This document shows, in pieces, positions 1-8,229 of a stretch of 43,013 nt of DNA. The stretch is from NCBI GenBank assembly GCA_903878475.1, contig CAIRHQ010000146.1, forward strand, positions 1-43,013, given 5' to 3'. The notes below the pieces were generated by a model. That model was not told where the DNA came from and ran no database searches. It saw nothing but the letters and a program-made list of their open reading frames with translations. The first letter of the stretch is position 1; each line of letters opens with the position of its first letter. The translations under genes and the position numbers were made by a program. Source of the stretch: an uncultured Bacteroidota bacterium. Its GTDB lineage: Bacteria; Bacteroidota; Bacteroidia; Chitinophagales; Chitinophagaceae.

Positions 1-25
1 GCACCCTTCTGGATCGGTTAATTAT

Positions 26-58
26 TTTGCCGGCATATTTAAAAAGCATCTACCTTTG
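26..58 (+). promoter_or_regulatory. Bacteroidota-type promoter for kup
   Basis: A TTTG at 26-29 is followed after 21 nt by TACCTTTG at 51-58, which matches the Bacteroidota -7 consensus TAnnTTTG exactly. The spacing is close to the known -33/-7 arrangement of this phylum. It would give a leader of roughly 65 nt before the GTG start of kup. Assignment is by motif only. Confidence 0.6.
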
Positions 59-128
59 CCCTTGCTTTTGTATCCACATAGACAGATGCTATCGGGTAAA
101 AGCAGACCATACTGTAAATTGATTTTTT

Positions 129-2156
129 GTGTCAAAACATGTTCATGTTAATCGGGTTACTGCTGCGGGATTAATCGTTGCTCTCGGAATAATTTACGGT
201 GATATCGGTACCTCACCCCTCTATGTATTCAGTGAAATCATCAATGGAAAAGAGATCCAGGACCTGCTGATCATTGGCGGACTATCCTGTATCATCTGGA
301 CCCTTACTTTACAAACCACCTTGAAATATGTGGTGCTTACCCTTCGTGCCGATAACAAAGGAGAAGGAGGCATATTTTCTTTATATACCCTGGTGCGGCG
401 ACAAAAAAAATGGCTGGTGATACCCGCAATGCTTGGTGGGGCAGCCTTATTGGCCGATGGCATGATCACCCCGCCCATTACCGTTACCGCTGCCGTGGAA
501 GGCTTGGATAATATTCCTATTCTTCATGGTATTGAATTGCGTACCATCATATTTATTGTAATCGGAATTCTCGCGGTGCTTTTTTTTATGCAACAGTTCG
601 GTACAGCTTCCATTGGAAAAATGTTTGGTCCAATCATGGTAGTTTGGTTTACCATGTTGGGTGTGCTGGGTTTTATGCATGTTACCGATGACTGGGATAT
701 TTTCAAAGCATTCAATCCCTATTACGCCATTAAATTACTGACGGTTTACCCCAAAGGATTCTATCTGCTGGGCGCCGTGTTCTTATGTACTACCGGGGCA
801 GAGGCCCTTTACAGTGACCTGGGCCATTGTGGCCGGGGCAATATCCGCAATAGCTGGATCTTTGTAAAAGCTTGTTTGATCTTGAATTACCTCGGACAAG
901 GATCTTACCTGCTCCATAATTTCAAGGGAACCACATTCGCTACAAAAGATCTACTGCATAGTCAGAGTTTCATGGCTGCCCATCCCGGAGCTATTGAAAT
1001 GAGTAACCCATTTTACGGACTGATGCCCGAATGGTTCCTTACAGCAGGTATTATTATTGCTACTGCTGCAGCCATTATTGCCAGTCAGGCATTGATCAGC
1101 GGTTCGTTTACCCTTATCAGTGAGGCTATCCGACTGAACCTATGGCCCAAAATGAAGATCAATTATCCAACCGAAGCGAAGGGTCAGTTATTTATTCCCG
1201 GGATCAATACGTTGTTGTTTGTAGGTTGTATCGGCATTGTTTTGTTCTTTCAAACATCCAGTGCCATGGGTGCGGCCTACGGATTGGCCATTACACTCTG
1301 TATGTTGGCCACCACCATCCTGTTCTCAAATTATATGGTATCCCGCAGGATGCCTTCCATACTGATATATTTATTCCTGGCGGTATTCTTAACGATTGAG
1401 ATCGCCTTCCTGATCGCCAACCTGGATAAATTCCCGCATGGTGGTTATGTAACCCTGATTGTGGGTGGTGCATTATTTGCAGTAATGTATGTGTGGTTCA
1501 GGGCCAGAAAGATCAAGAACCGGTATGTGGAATTTGTACGACTGGAAGAATATGTTCCCAAAATGGAAGAGTTGAGCAATGACTCTACTGTTCCCAAATA
1601 TGCTACACACCTGGTGTATCTCACCAGTGCCAATAATCCAAAAGAAATTGAGCATAAGATCATTTATTCTGTATTGAGCGGAAAGCCTAAGCGGGCCGAT
1701 ATTTATTGGTTTGTACATGTGGATACCCGCGATGATCCATATACGTCTGAATATATTGTGGAGCACATCATACCCAATGATATCATCCGTGTGGAATTCA
1801 GACTGGGATTCAGGGTGGCGCCTCGCCTGAACCTGATGTTCAAAAAAGTAGTGGAAGATATGGTGGCCAATCGCGAAGTGAATGTGACCAGTAGGTATGA
1901 AAGCCAGCAGAAGAACAATATGGTAGGTGACTTCCAGTTTGTGGTGATGGAAAAATTCCTATCGCAGGATAATGAATTGCCCTTCTTTGAGCGCATCGTG
2001 ATGAAAATATATTTCTACATCAAAGAAGTTTCACTCAGTGAAGAAAAAGGATTCGGCCTTGAACAAAGCAAGGTGCAGGTAGAAAAATTCCCGCTGATCG
2101 TTGCGCCTGTCAATAAACTCCGGTTAAAGCGGGTGTATCTTGATGAAGAAGAATGA
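129..2156 (+). CDS. kup: KUP/HAK/KT family potassium uptake transporter
   Basis: A 675-residue inner-membrane protein of the usual length for KUP proton-coupled K+ symporters. The family signature GDIGTSPLYV lies at residues 24-33, right after the first membrane segment. Roughly twelve hydrophobic segments fill residues 14-455, and a soluble C-terminal domain of about 210 residues follows, as in bacterial Kup. The start is a GTG giving MSKHVHVNR, directly ahead of the first helix; no in-frame ATG lies before the signature. It appears to be a single-gene unit with its own promoter at 26-58, and no terminator is obvious in the 155 nt downstream. The family's role is K+ uptake; the exact coupling ion in this organism is inferred. 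Confidence 0.95.
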   Translation: MSKHVHVNRVTAAGLIVALGIIYGDIGTSPLYVFSEIINGKEIQDLLIIGGLSCIIWTLTLQTTLKYVVLTLRADNKGEGGIFSLYTLVRRQKKWLVIPAMLGGAALLADGMITPPITVTAAVEGLDNIPILHGIELRTIIFIVIGILAVLFFMQQFGTASIGKMFGPIMVVWFTMLGVLGFMHVTDDWDIFKAFNPYYAIKLLTVYPKGFYLLGAVFLCTTGAEALYSDLGHCGRGNIRNSWIFVKACLILNYLGQGSYLLHNFKGTTFATKDLLHSQSFMAAHPGAIEMSNPFYGLMPEWFLTAGIIIATAAAIIASQALISGSFTLISEAIRLNLWPKMKINYPTEAKGQLFIPGINTLLFVGCIGIVLFFQTSSAMGAAYGLAITLCMLATTILFSNYMVSRRMPSILIYLFLAVFLTIEIAFLIANLDKFPHGGYVTLIVGGALFAVMYVWFRARKIKNRYVEFVRLEEYVPKMEELSNDSTVPKYATHLVYLTSANNPKEIEHKIIYSVLSGKPKRADIYWFVHVDTRDDPYTSEYIVEHIIPNDIIRVEFRLGFRVAPRLNLMFKKVVEDMVANREVNVTSRYESQQKNNMVGDFQFVVMEKFLSQDNELPFFERIVMKIYFYIKEVSLSEEKGFGLEQSKVQVEKFPLIVAPVNKLRLKRVYLDEEE

Positions 2157-2311
2157 TCCATCATAAGGTAAGCTTTCTCACACGCTTATTGTTTCACTTA
2201 GTCTTGTGTATTTATCTGAGCTGTTTACCAATGGTATGGTTAAAGCCATTGTCAGTTTGTAATCTGCTGCCAATGTGCTATCTTAACAGGGCTTGCTAAC
2301 TAACTTACAAA

Positions 2312-3100
2312 TTGATTGAACTCATTCTATATATCATCGGTGCACTGGTCATACTCTCTGTGACCATTTATTTTCTGCAAGAGAAATTTATTTTCAAGCC
2401 CGAGAAATTAAAGCAGGATTTTGAATACAAATATGATGCGCCTTTCCGGGAATTGTTTTTTGATGTGGAAAAAGGGGTCCGTATCAATGGATTGCATTTT
2501 CATGTAAAACAACCCCACGGACTCATCCTTTATTTTCATGGAAATTCGCGAAGCATCAAGGGATGGGCTAAATACGCTGCTGATTTTTACCGATACAATT
2601 ACGATGTAGTGCTGGTTGATTACCGGGGATTTGGAAAAAGCACCGGAAAACGCAGTGAAAAAGACATGTTCAGTGATATGCAGTTTGTGTATGATACACT
2701 CACTACAACCTATCACGAAAATCATATCATCATCTATGGAAGAAGCTTGGGCAGTGGTTTTGCAGCAAAACTGGCTGCCGATAATACACCCCGATACCTG
2801 ATCCTGGATGCCCCGTTCTTCAGTTTTAAAAAAACCATTGAACGGTTCCTTCCCATCCTGCCGGTACGTTGGATCCTGCGTTTCCATTTAAGAACCGATA
2901 AATGGATCACCAAGGTTAATTGTCATACCTATATCCTGCATGGAACCAAAGACTGGCTGATTCCCATCAGCAATAGCGAAAAATTACAGGAACTAAGTCC
3001 GAGGAAGATCACCCTGATCCGTATCCATGGCGGAAGTCATAATAATTTGCCGATATTTCCAGAATACCACAATTTTATAAGAGATATATTAAAGTACTAG
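2312..3100 (+). CDS. membrane-anchored alpha/beta hydrolase, copy 1
   Basis: This 262-residue protein begins with a single hydrophobic helix (about residues 3-22) followed by a serine-hydrolase fold of the BEM46/ABHD13 type. The nucleophile elbow is GRSLG (near residue 145), the acid is probably in HGTKDW (near 213), and the histidine in GGSHNN (near 242). The start is a TTG: an in-frame stop lies only 15 nt upstream, and the first ATG would remove the membrane anchor. The next gene is a tandem paralogue sharing the anchor and the FLQE-F-F-PEKL segment, so the pair arose by duplication. The substrate is unknown; an esterase or acyl hydrolase acting at the membrane is an inference. Confidence 0.85.
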   Translation: MIELILYIIGALVILSVTIYFLQEKFIFKPEKLKQDFEYKYDAPFRELFFDVEKGVRINGLHFHVKQPHGLILYFHGNSRSIKGWAKYAADFYRYNYDVVLVDYRGFGKSTGKRSEKDMFSDMQFVYDTLTTTYHENHIIIYGRSLGSGFAAKLAADNTPRYLILDAPFFSFKKTIERFLPILPVRWILRFHLRTDKWITKVNCHTYILHGTKDWLIPISNSEKLQELSPRKITLIRIHGGSHNNLPIFPEYHNFIRDILKY

Positions 3101-3142
3101 GGATACGTTAATGCATTTGATTATCCCTCTCTCAGAATGGGT

Positions 3143-3150
3143 TATCTTGC
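3143..3150 (+). promoter_or_regulatory. possible -7 element upstream of second hydrolase
   Basis: TATCTTGC lies 4 nt before the ATG at 3155. It is one base short of the TAnnTTTG consensus. The position fits the pattern at metG and uvrA, where the -7 box nearly touches the start codon. If functional, it rules out the upstream ATG at 3137, which would precede transcription start. Confidence 0.35.
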
Positions 3151-3154
3151 AGCC

Positions 3155-3964
3155 ATGAATCGGATAATTTTGTTTCGCTGGATAAAGATCATCGTACTCC
3201 TTTACAGCCTTATCGGTATTGCGTTATACTACCTGCAAGAGCGATTCTTATTTCATCCCGAGAAATTAGAGGCTTCTTATCGCTATCATTTTTCTGTTCC
3301 TTTTGAAGAACTCAATATTCCTTTCAATACAACAGATACGGTGAGTATGGTAAAATTCTTTCCTACCGATTCGGTGAGAAAGGGCGTGGTGCTTTATTTC
3401 CACGGGAACCGCGAAAACATCAGCCGCTATGCAAAATTTGCCGATAATTTTACCAAAAATGGTTATGAGGTTTGGATGGAGGATTATCCGGGTTATGGCA
3501 AATCGGTAGGAGAACGAACCGAGAAAAAAATGTACCAGCAGGCATTGCAAATTGAAAGGATGGCGCTTTCAAAATATGGCAAAGACAGCATCATTTTATA
3601 TGGAAAATCATTTGGTACCGGTATCGCGTCCTATGTGGCTGCCGTAACCGATTGTAAAAGGCTGATCCTGGAAACACCATATTCCAGCATTCCGGATCTG
3701 TTCAGCTGTTATGCGCCCATTTACCCTACAAATTATATGTCGCACTATCGGTTACCTGTATACGAATATTTGGCGGAGGTGAAATATCCCATCAGTATTT
3801 TCCAAGGTACCGATGATGGGGTAGTGCCTTACCGCTGTGCCGCCAAATTAAAGGGAGTATTGAAACCAACCGATCAATTCATTACCATTGATGGGGGTAC
3901 GCACCAGAACCTAAATGATTTTCCGGTTTTTCACCATACCCTCGACAGCCTATTACATCTCTGA
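3155..3964 (+). CDS. membrane-anchored alpha/beta hydrolase, copy 2
   Basis: A 269-residue paralogue of the preceding hydrolase, with an N-terminal membrane helix (MNRIILFRWIKIIVLLYS...), the shared LQERFLFHPEKLE segment, nucleophile motif GKSFG, acid in QGTDDG and histidine in GGTHQN. An ATG at 3137 would add MGYLAA, but a -7-like box overlaps that stretch and the hydrophobic anchor begins at 3155, so 3155 is preferred. The last 12 bp overlap the end of the convergent S66 peptidase gene. The substrate is unknown. Two diverged but catalytically intact copies suggest separate substrates or expression conditions rather than decay. Confidence 0.82.
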   Translation: MNRIILFRWIKIIVLLYSLIGIALYYLQERFLFHPEKLEASYRYHFSVPFEELNIPFNTTDTVSMVKFFPTDSVRKGVVLYFHGNRENISRYAKFADNFTKNGYEVWMEDYPGYGKSVGERTEKKMYQQALQIERMALSKYGKDSIILYGKSFGTGIASYVAAVTDCKRLILETPYSSIPDLFSCYAPIYPTNYMSHYRLPVYEYLAEVKYPISIFQGTDDGVVPYRCAAKLKGVLKPTDQFITIDGGTHQNLNDFPVFHHTLDSLLHL

Positions 3965-4864
3965 TAATTTTACGCCGGATTTACCTACTTGTAAAGTATA
4001 GTTAACGCCTACCTTGAGCGCATAATTTTCCTTTTCATGACTCACCGGAAATCCAAAGCATACCGGGTAGGAATATGGCGCTACAATTTCGCGGATGATC
4101 TCATAGATGGTTTTTCCAAAAGGTCGTTCTGTATCCTTGATATCGGTAAAGCCACCGATGATCAATCCGGCCAGTGTATCCAGTTTGCCGCTGCGTTTCA
4201 ATTGATATAGCATGCGGTCCATATTGTAAGTGTACTCGCCAATATCTTCCAAAAAAAGGATCTTTTTCCGGGTATCCAATTCCGATGCGGTGCCACAAAG
4301 ATGCGAGAGCAGGGTAAGGTTTCCGCCCACCAGTTCGGCACTGGCTTTCCCTAAACGGTTAAAAGCATGAGCAGCTGTTTTATAACGGGCTTTTTTACCG
4401 GTGATGGCTTTGCGTAATGATTGTACAAATTCATTTTTATATCCTTCATCATTGAAGGCAGCGGCCATGGGTGCGTGCATGCCGGCTATTTTTAATCGGC
4501 TGTTCAGGTGGCAATGGATCACGGTGATATCGCTGAAACCGATCAGCCATTTGGGATGCTTTTTGAAACGGGTGAAATTAAGTTGGTCAATGATACGGCC
4601 CATGCCATATCCACCCCTTCCAAACAGGATGGCATTGATATGTTCATCGTCGAGCATGGCCTGTAATTCATCGCGTCGTTCATCATCGGTACCCGAAAAA
4701 TAATTGGTGGATGCACTGCCCAGCGTATGTCCTACCATCACTTCAAAACCCCATGACTGAAGGGTTTCAATACAGGTTTGGGCTTTTTCTTTGGCCATAT
4801 AACCGGCAGGACAAGTGATGCCGATCACATCGCCTTTTTTCAGGTAAGGAGGAATGGTGATCAT
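3953..4864 (-). CDS. LD-carboxypeptidase family S66, cytosolic form
   Basis: A 303-residue member of the S66 (LdcA/MccF) family. The catalytic triad can be placed: Ser111 in GFSD, Glu206 in FLEDIGEY, His276 in PVSHEKEN. The GRGGYG loop near residue 84 is also typical. Family members trim the terminal D-Ala from murein tetrapeptides during peptidoglycan recycling, or cleave microcin C-like amides. A start at 4885 is possible, but the ATG at 4864 forms a 4-nt ATGA overlap with the upstream gene's stop and begins MITIPPYLKKGD, aligning with IPPYLKPGD in the paralogue; I prefer it. No signal peptide is visible, so it probably acts in the cytosol, unlike its neighbour. Confidence 0.88.
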   Translation of the reverse strand: MITIPPYLKKGDVIGITCPAGYMAKEKAQTCIETLQSWGFEVMVGHTLGSASTNYFSGTDDERRDELQAMLDDEHINAILFGRGGYGMGRIIDQLNFTRFKKHPKWLIGFSDITVIHCHLNSRLKIAGMHAPMAAAFNDEGYKNEFVQSLRKAITGKKARYKTAAHAFNRLGKASAELVGGNLTLLSHLCGTASELDTRKKILFLEDIGEYTYNMDRMLYQLKRSGKLDTLAGLIIGGFTDIKDTERPFGKTIYEIIREIVAPYSYPVCFGFPVSHEKENYALKVGVNYTLQVGKSGVKLSEM

Positions 4865-5886
4865 CTGATTTCGTTTAGTCGGCATTCATTGAGGTGAACT
4901 GATAATTTATGCTGTGCACCACATTTTAATGCCATATTATTCTTCTGGTGTCCCACCGGAAAATCGAAACATACCGGGTAGGCATAAGCGCTAACTTTTT
5001 CCATCACAATTTCTTCTATCGTTTTGCCAAATTCATCACCTGCATCATCTTTCTTTACTTTAAAACCACCGATGATCAATCCTTTCAGGTGAGCCAGTTT
5101 ACCGGTTCTTTTCAGGTTCCAGAACATGCGGTCGATGCTGTACAAATATTCATCGGTGTCTTCTACAAACAGGATCTTGTCTTTTGTTACCAGGTCGGTC
5201 TTGGTATCGGCCATGGTTTCCAGGGTCTTTAAATTTCCTCCCACCAGTTCGCCATCGGCCATGCCCGTTCTGTTGGCTGCATTTGGGGTAAACAAATAAT
5301 TCATTTTTTCACCGGTGATGCATTGCCGAATGGATTCAATGGAATCAACCTGTACTTGTTCCGCCTTGCTCCAATCGGCCGGAAAACTATTGCACATCTT
5401 GGAATGGATAGCGGCAACCCGTAGGTTACGGTTCACATGCGAATGGATTACTGTGATATCACTAAAACCAATGATCCATTTAGGATGCTTGCTGAAATTT
5501 TTAAAATCAAGATCATCAATGATCCGAATGGCACCATAACCACCACGGCCACAAAGGATCGCCTTAATAGATTTATCGTCGAGCATCTCCTGGAAATCAT
5601 TCTTTCTTTCCTCATCAGTACCGCCAAACGTGAAATTCTTTTTTCCAACAGTACTTCCTTCCTTCACCTGAAAACCCCATTCCATAAGTTTTTTCACCGC
5701 CGGCTGTATGTCTTCGTGCGTGATAGATCCGGCAGGACAACTGATCCCAATGATATCGCCGGGCTTCAGGTATGGTGGGATCTGAACAGGTGAATCCCCT
5801 TCATTTGCCATTTCATTTATTCGGCCCATAGATACAAAACCGGCTGTTAGCGGCATCATGGACGACAGAAAATCTTTCCGTTTCAT
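4861..5886 (-). CDS. LD-carboxypeptidase family S66, putatively exported form
   Basis: A 341-residue S66 peptidase paralogous to the next gene downstream. Triad residues are Ser142 (GFSD), Glu242 (FVEDTDEY) and His313 (PVGHQKNN). Unlike the paralogue it has about 30 extra N-terminal residues, beginning MKRKDFLSSMMPLTAGF. This resembles a twin-arginine signal (KR-K-D-F-L instead of RR-x-F-L) with a short hydrophobic stretch, so export to the periplasm is plausible but unproven. It is the first gene of a two-gene unit and overlaps its partner by ATGA. Its 5' end is divergent from metG, with 57 nt between start codons. A muropeptide LD-carboxypeptidase role follows from the family. Confidence 0.87.
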   Translation of the reverse strand: MKRKDFLSSMMPLTAGFVSMGRINEMANEGDSPVQIPPYLKPGDIIGISCPAGSITHEDIQPAVKKLMEWGFQVKEGSTVGKKNFTFGGTDEERKNDFQEMLDDKSIKAILCGRGGYGAIRIIDDLDFKNFSKHPKWIIGFSDITVIHSHVNRNLRVAAIHSKMCNSFPADWSKAEQVQVDSIESIRQCITGEKMNYLFTPNAANRTGMADGELVGGNLKTLETMADTKTDLVTKDKILFVEDTDEYLYSIDRMFWNLKRTGKLAHLKGLIIGGFKVKKDDAGDEFGKTIEEIVMEKVSAYAYPVCFDFPVGHQKNNMALKCGAQHKLSVHLNECRLNEIR

Positions 5887-5928
5887 GGGTTGAATTTAGT
5901 CAAATTTCGGTTTTGACGCCTGTTTAGG

Positions 5929-5936
5929 TATTTTTG
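5929..5936 (+). promoter_or_regulatory. -7 promoter box of metG
   Basis: TATTTTTG is an exact TAnnTTTG match and ends only 7 nt before the metG ATG. Transcription would start within a few bases of the start codon, giving an almost leaderless mRNA. A convincing -33 TTG at 17-21 nt upstream is not seen. Confidence 0.5.
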
Positions 5937-5943
5937 CAGGCAA

Positions 5944-8091
5944 ATGAAGCAACCCAAACGATATTTGATCACTTCCGCACTGCCTTATGCAAACGGTCCC
6001 AAGCATCTTGGTCACCTGGCAGGAGCATACCTGCCTGCGGATATTTATGTGCGTTTCCTGCGGGCAAAAAAGGCCGATGTATTGTATGTATGTGGCAGCG
6101 ACGAACATGGAGCCGCCATCACCATTCAGGCCATGAAGGAGAAAACTACGCCACGCGAAATAGTGGATAAATACCATGCCCTGCTGAAAAGCAATATGGC
6201 CGACCTGGGCATTTCTTTTGATATCTATCACCGTACGTCTTCCCAGCTTCATCATGATACGGCACAGGAATTCTTTACTGCCCTGAACAACAAAGGCGAC
6301 CTGATGAAACGGGAAACAGAACAATATTATGATGCAGCTGCTGCCACATTCCTGGCCGACCGATACATCATTGGCACCTGTCCGGTTTGTGCTAATGAAA
6401 ATGCCTATGGCGACCAATGTGAAAAATGCGGAACCTCATTAAGTCCAGAACAACTGATCAATCCACGCAGCACCCTCAGCGGTGATGCGCCAATAAAAAA
6501 ATCAACGACCCACTGGTACCTTCCGCTCGACCAGCATGAAGAGTTCTTACGGAAATGGATACTCGAAGATCACCAACAGGATTGGCGGTCTACGGTACTC
6601 GGACAATGCAAAAGCTGGATCGACCTTGGATTGCAACCCCGGGCGGTAACCCGCGACCTCGATTGGGGTGTGGCCCTTCCCGATGATGTGCCCGGTGGCA
6701 AAGGGAAAGTATTATATGTATGGTTCGATGCCCCCATCGGTTATATCAGTGCCACCAAACAATGGGCACTTGATCATCAGAAAGATTGGAAACCCTACTG
6801 GTATGCTGACGATACCAAGCTGGTACATTTTGTGGGAAAAGACAATATCGTTTTTCACTGCATCATCTTTCCGGTGATGCTGAAACTTCATGGAAATATC
6901 TTACCCGATAATGTACCCGCCAATGAATTCATGAACCTTGAAGGTGATAAGATGAGTACCAGCAGGGGATGGAGCATTGAAATGGAAGATTATATCAACG
7001 ATTTTGTAAAGAAGGAAAATGGGGGCGATATGATGGTGGATGCGCTGCGTTATTATCTTACCCAGATCGCACCGGAAACAAAAGACAGCGAATTTACCTG
7101 GAAAGGTTTTCAGGATGCCGTGAACAGCGAACTAGTAGCCATCTTCGGAAATTTTGTGAACCGGGCCTTTGTACTCATGCATAAATTATGCAAGGGAAAA
7201 GTTCCACCGCTACATGCAAGCATAATCGACGAAGCCGACAGAAATTTGGTGGCCGCCATGGATCAAACCAGGGAAAAGATAGAAACATTGATTTCCGCTT
7301 ACCGTTTCCGGGAAGCCTTGTACGAAGTGATTGACCTGGCCCGTAAAGGCAACAAATACATGCAGGATAAACAACCCTGGATCGTGGCCAAGCAAACCGA
7401 CGAATCGGGTAATCTTACAGAAGCCGCACAACAGCAGGTTGACAATTGTTTACACCTGTGTTTACAGCTTACGGCTAACCTGGCCATCTTCATCAATCCA
7501 TTCCTGCCCTTTGCAGCAAAGAAAATGTGCAGCATGATGAAAGTGGTAGACAAAATGCTGGAATGGGAAAATGCAGGAAAGCCCGCATTGTTGAGTGCCG
7601 GATATTCATTGCGTGCTCCCGAACTATTGTTTCGTAAAATAGAAGATACCGAGGTTACTGAACAGATTGAAAAATTAAAAGCAAAAAAACAGGCTATGGA
7701 AAATATAAATCCTGCTCCCGAAAATCAGTTGCCTTCGCAACCGGTGGAAGCACCCGCAAAGAAACCCATGATCGAATTTGACGATTTTGCCAAACTGGAT
7801 CTGAAAGTGGGTACTATTTTGTCTGCCGAAAAAGTGGAAAAAGCAGATAAACTGCTTAAGCTAACAGTTGACCTGGGCGTTGAGCAAAGGACCATCGTGA
7901 GCGGGATCGCCCTGCATTTTAAGCCCGAAGATATTGTGGGAAAGCAGGTAGTGATCGTTGCCAACCTGGCCCCCAGAAAAATGCGAGGCATTGAAAGTCA
8001 GGGTATGGTACTGATGGCCGAAGATGCCACTGGTAAACTGCATTTCATCAATCCCGACGAAGTTATTAACCCGGGTAGCGGGGTAAGCTAA
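5944..8091 (+). CDS. metG: methionyl-tRNA synthetase
   Basis: A 715-residue class I aminoacyl-tRNA synthetase that charges tRNA-Met. The HIGH-type motif is HLGH at residues 21-24, and the KMSKS-type motif appears as DKMSTSRG near residue 337. The zinc knuckle of the MetG1 form is CPVCANENAYGDQCEKCG near residue 140. The C-terminal 110 residues, after a Pro/Ala-rich linker, form an EMAPII/Arc1p-like tRNA-binding domain (DFAKLDLKVGTILSAEKVE), which in other MetG proteins mediates dimerisation. Length and domain order match full-length bacterial MetG. It is a monocistronic unit with a -7 box at 5929-5936 and a strong terminator at 8115. Confidence 0.97.
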   Translation: MKQPKRYLITSALPYANGPKHLGHLAGAYLPADIYVRFLRAKKADVLYVCGSDEHGAAITIQAMKEKTTPREIVDKYHALLKSNMADLGISFDIYHRTSSQLHHDTAQEFFTALNNKGDLMKRETEQYYDAAAATFLADRYIIGTCPVCANENAYGDQCEKCGTSLSPEQLINPRSTLSGDAPIKKSTTHWYLPLDQHEEFLRKWILEDHQQDWRSTVLGQCKSWIDLGLQPRAVTRDLDWGVALPDDVPGGKGKVLYVWFDAPIGYISATKQWALDHQKDWKPYWYADDTKLVHFVGKDNIVFHCIIFPVMLKLHGNILPDNVPANEFMNLEGDKMSTSRGWSIEMEDYINDFVKKENGGDMMVDALRYYLTQIAPETKDSEFTWKGFQDAVNSELVAIFGNFVNRAFVLMHKLCKGKVPPLHASIIDEADRNLVAAMDQTREKIETLISAYRFREALYEVIDLARKGNKYMQDKQPWIVAKQTDESGNLTEAAQQQVDNCLHLCLQLTANLAIFINPFLPFAAKKMCSMMKVVDKMLEWENAGKPALLSAGYSLRAPELLFRKIEDTEVTEQIEKLKAKKQAMENINPAPENQLPSQPVEAPAKKPMIEFDDFAKLDLKVGTILSAEKVEKADKLLKLTVDLGVEQRTIVSGIALHFKPEDIVGKQVVIVANLAPRKMRGIESQGMVLMAEDATGKLHFINPDEVINPGSGVS

Positions 8092-8114
8092 ATACTGATC
8101 CCTTTAAAAGATAT

Positions 8115-8137
8115 GGCCGGCAGTTGCCGGCCTTTTT
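8115..8137 (+). terminator. intrinsic terminator after metG
   Basis: GGCCGGC (8115-8121) pairs with GCCGGCC (8126-8132) around an AGTT loop and is followed by five T residues. It begins 24 nt after the metG stop. Confidence 0.85.
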
Positions 8138-8229
8138 CATTTCAATGAATTCTTCGTTTTATTTTCTGCATAATCAATAATGTGCTAATTTCGGTTTAGC
8201 AAATAGTTGTTTAACTAACTAATTTTACC

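Noticed and set aside
2230-2253. CAATGG...CCATTG inverted repeat after kup
   Set aside because: Short, AT-rich, and lacking a T tract; not convincing as a terminator or operator.
5896-6417. 173-codon minus-strand frame over the start of metG
   Set aside because: It overlaps the HIGH region of MetG in antisense and has no independent support.
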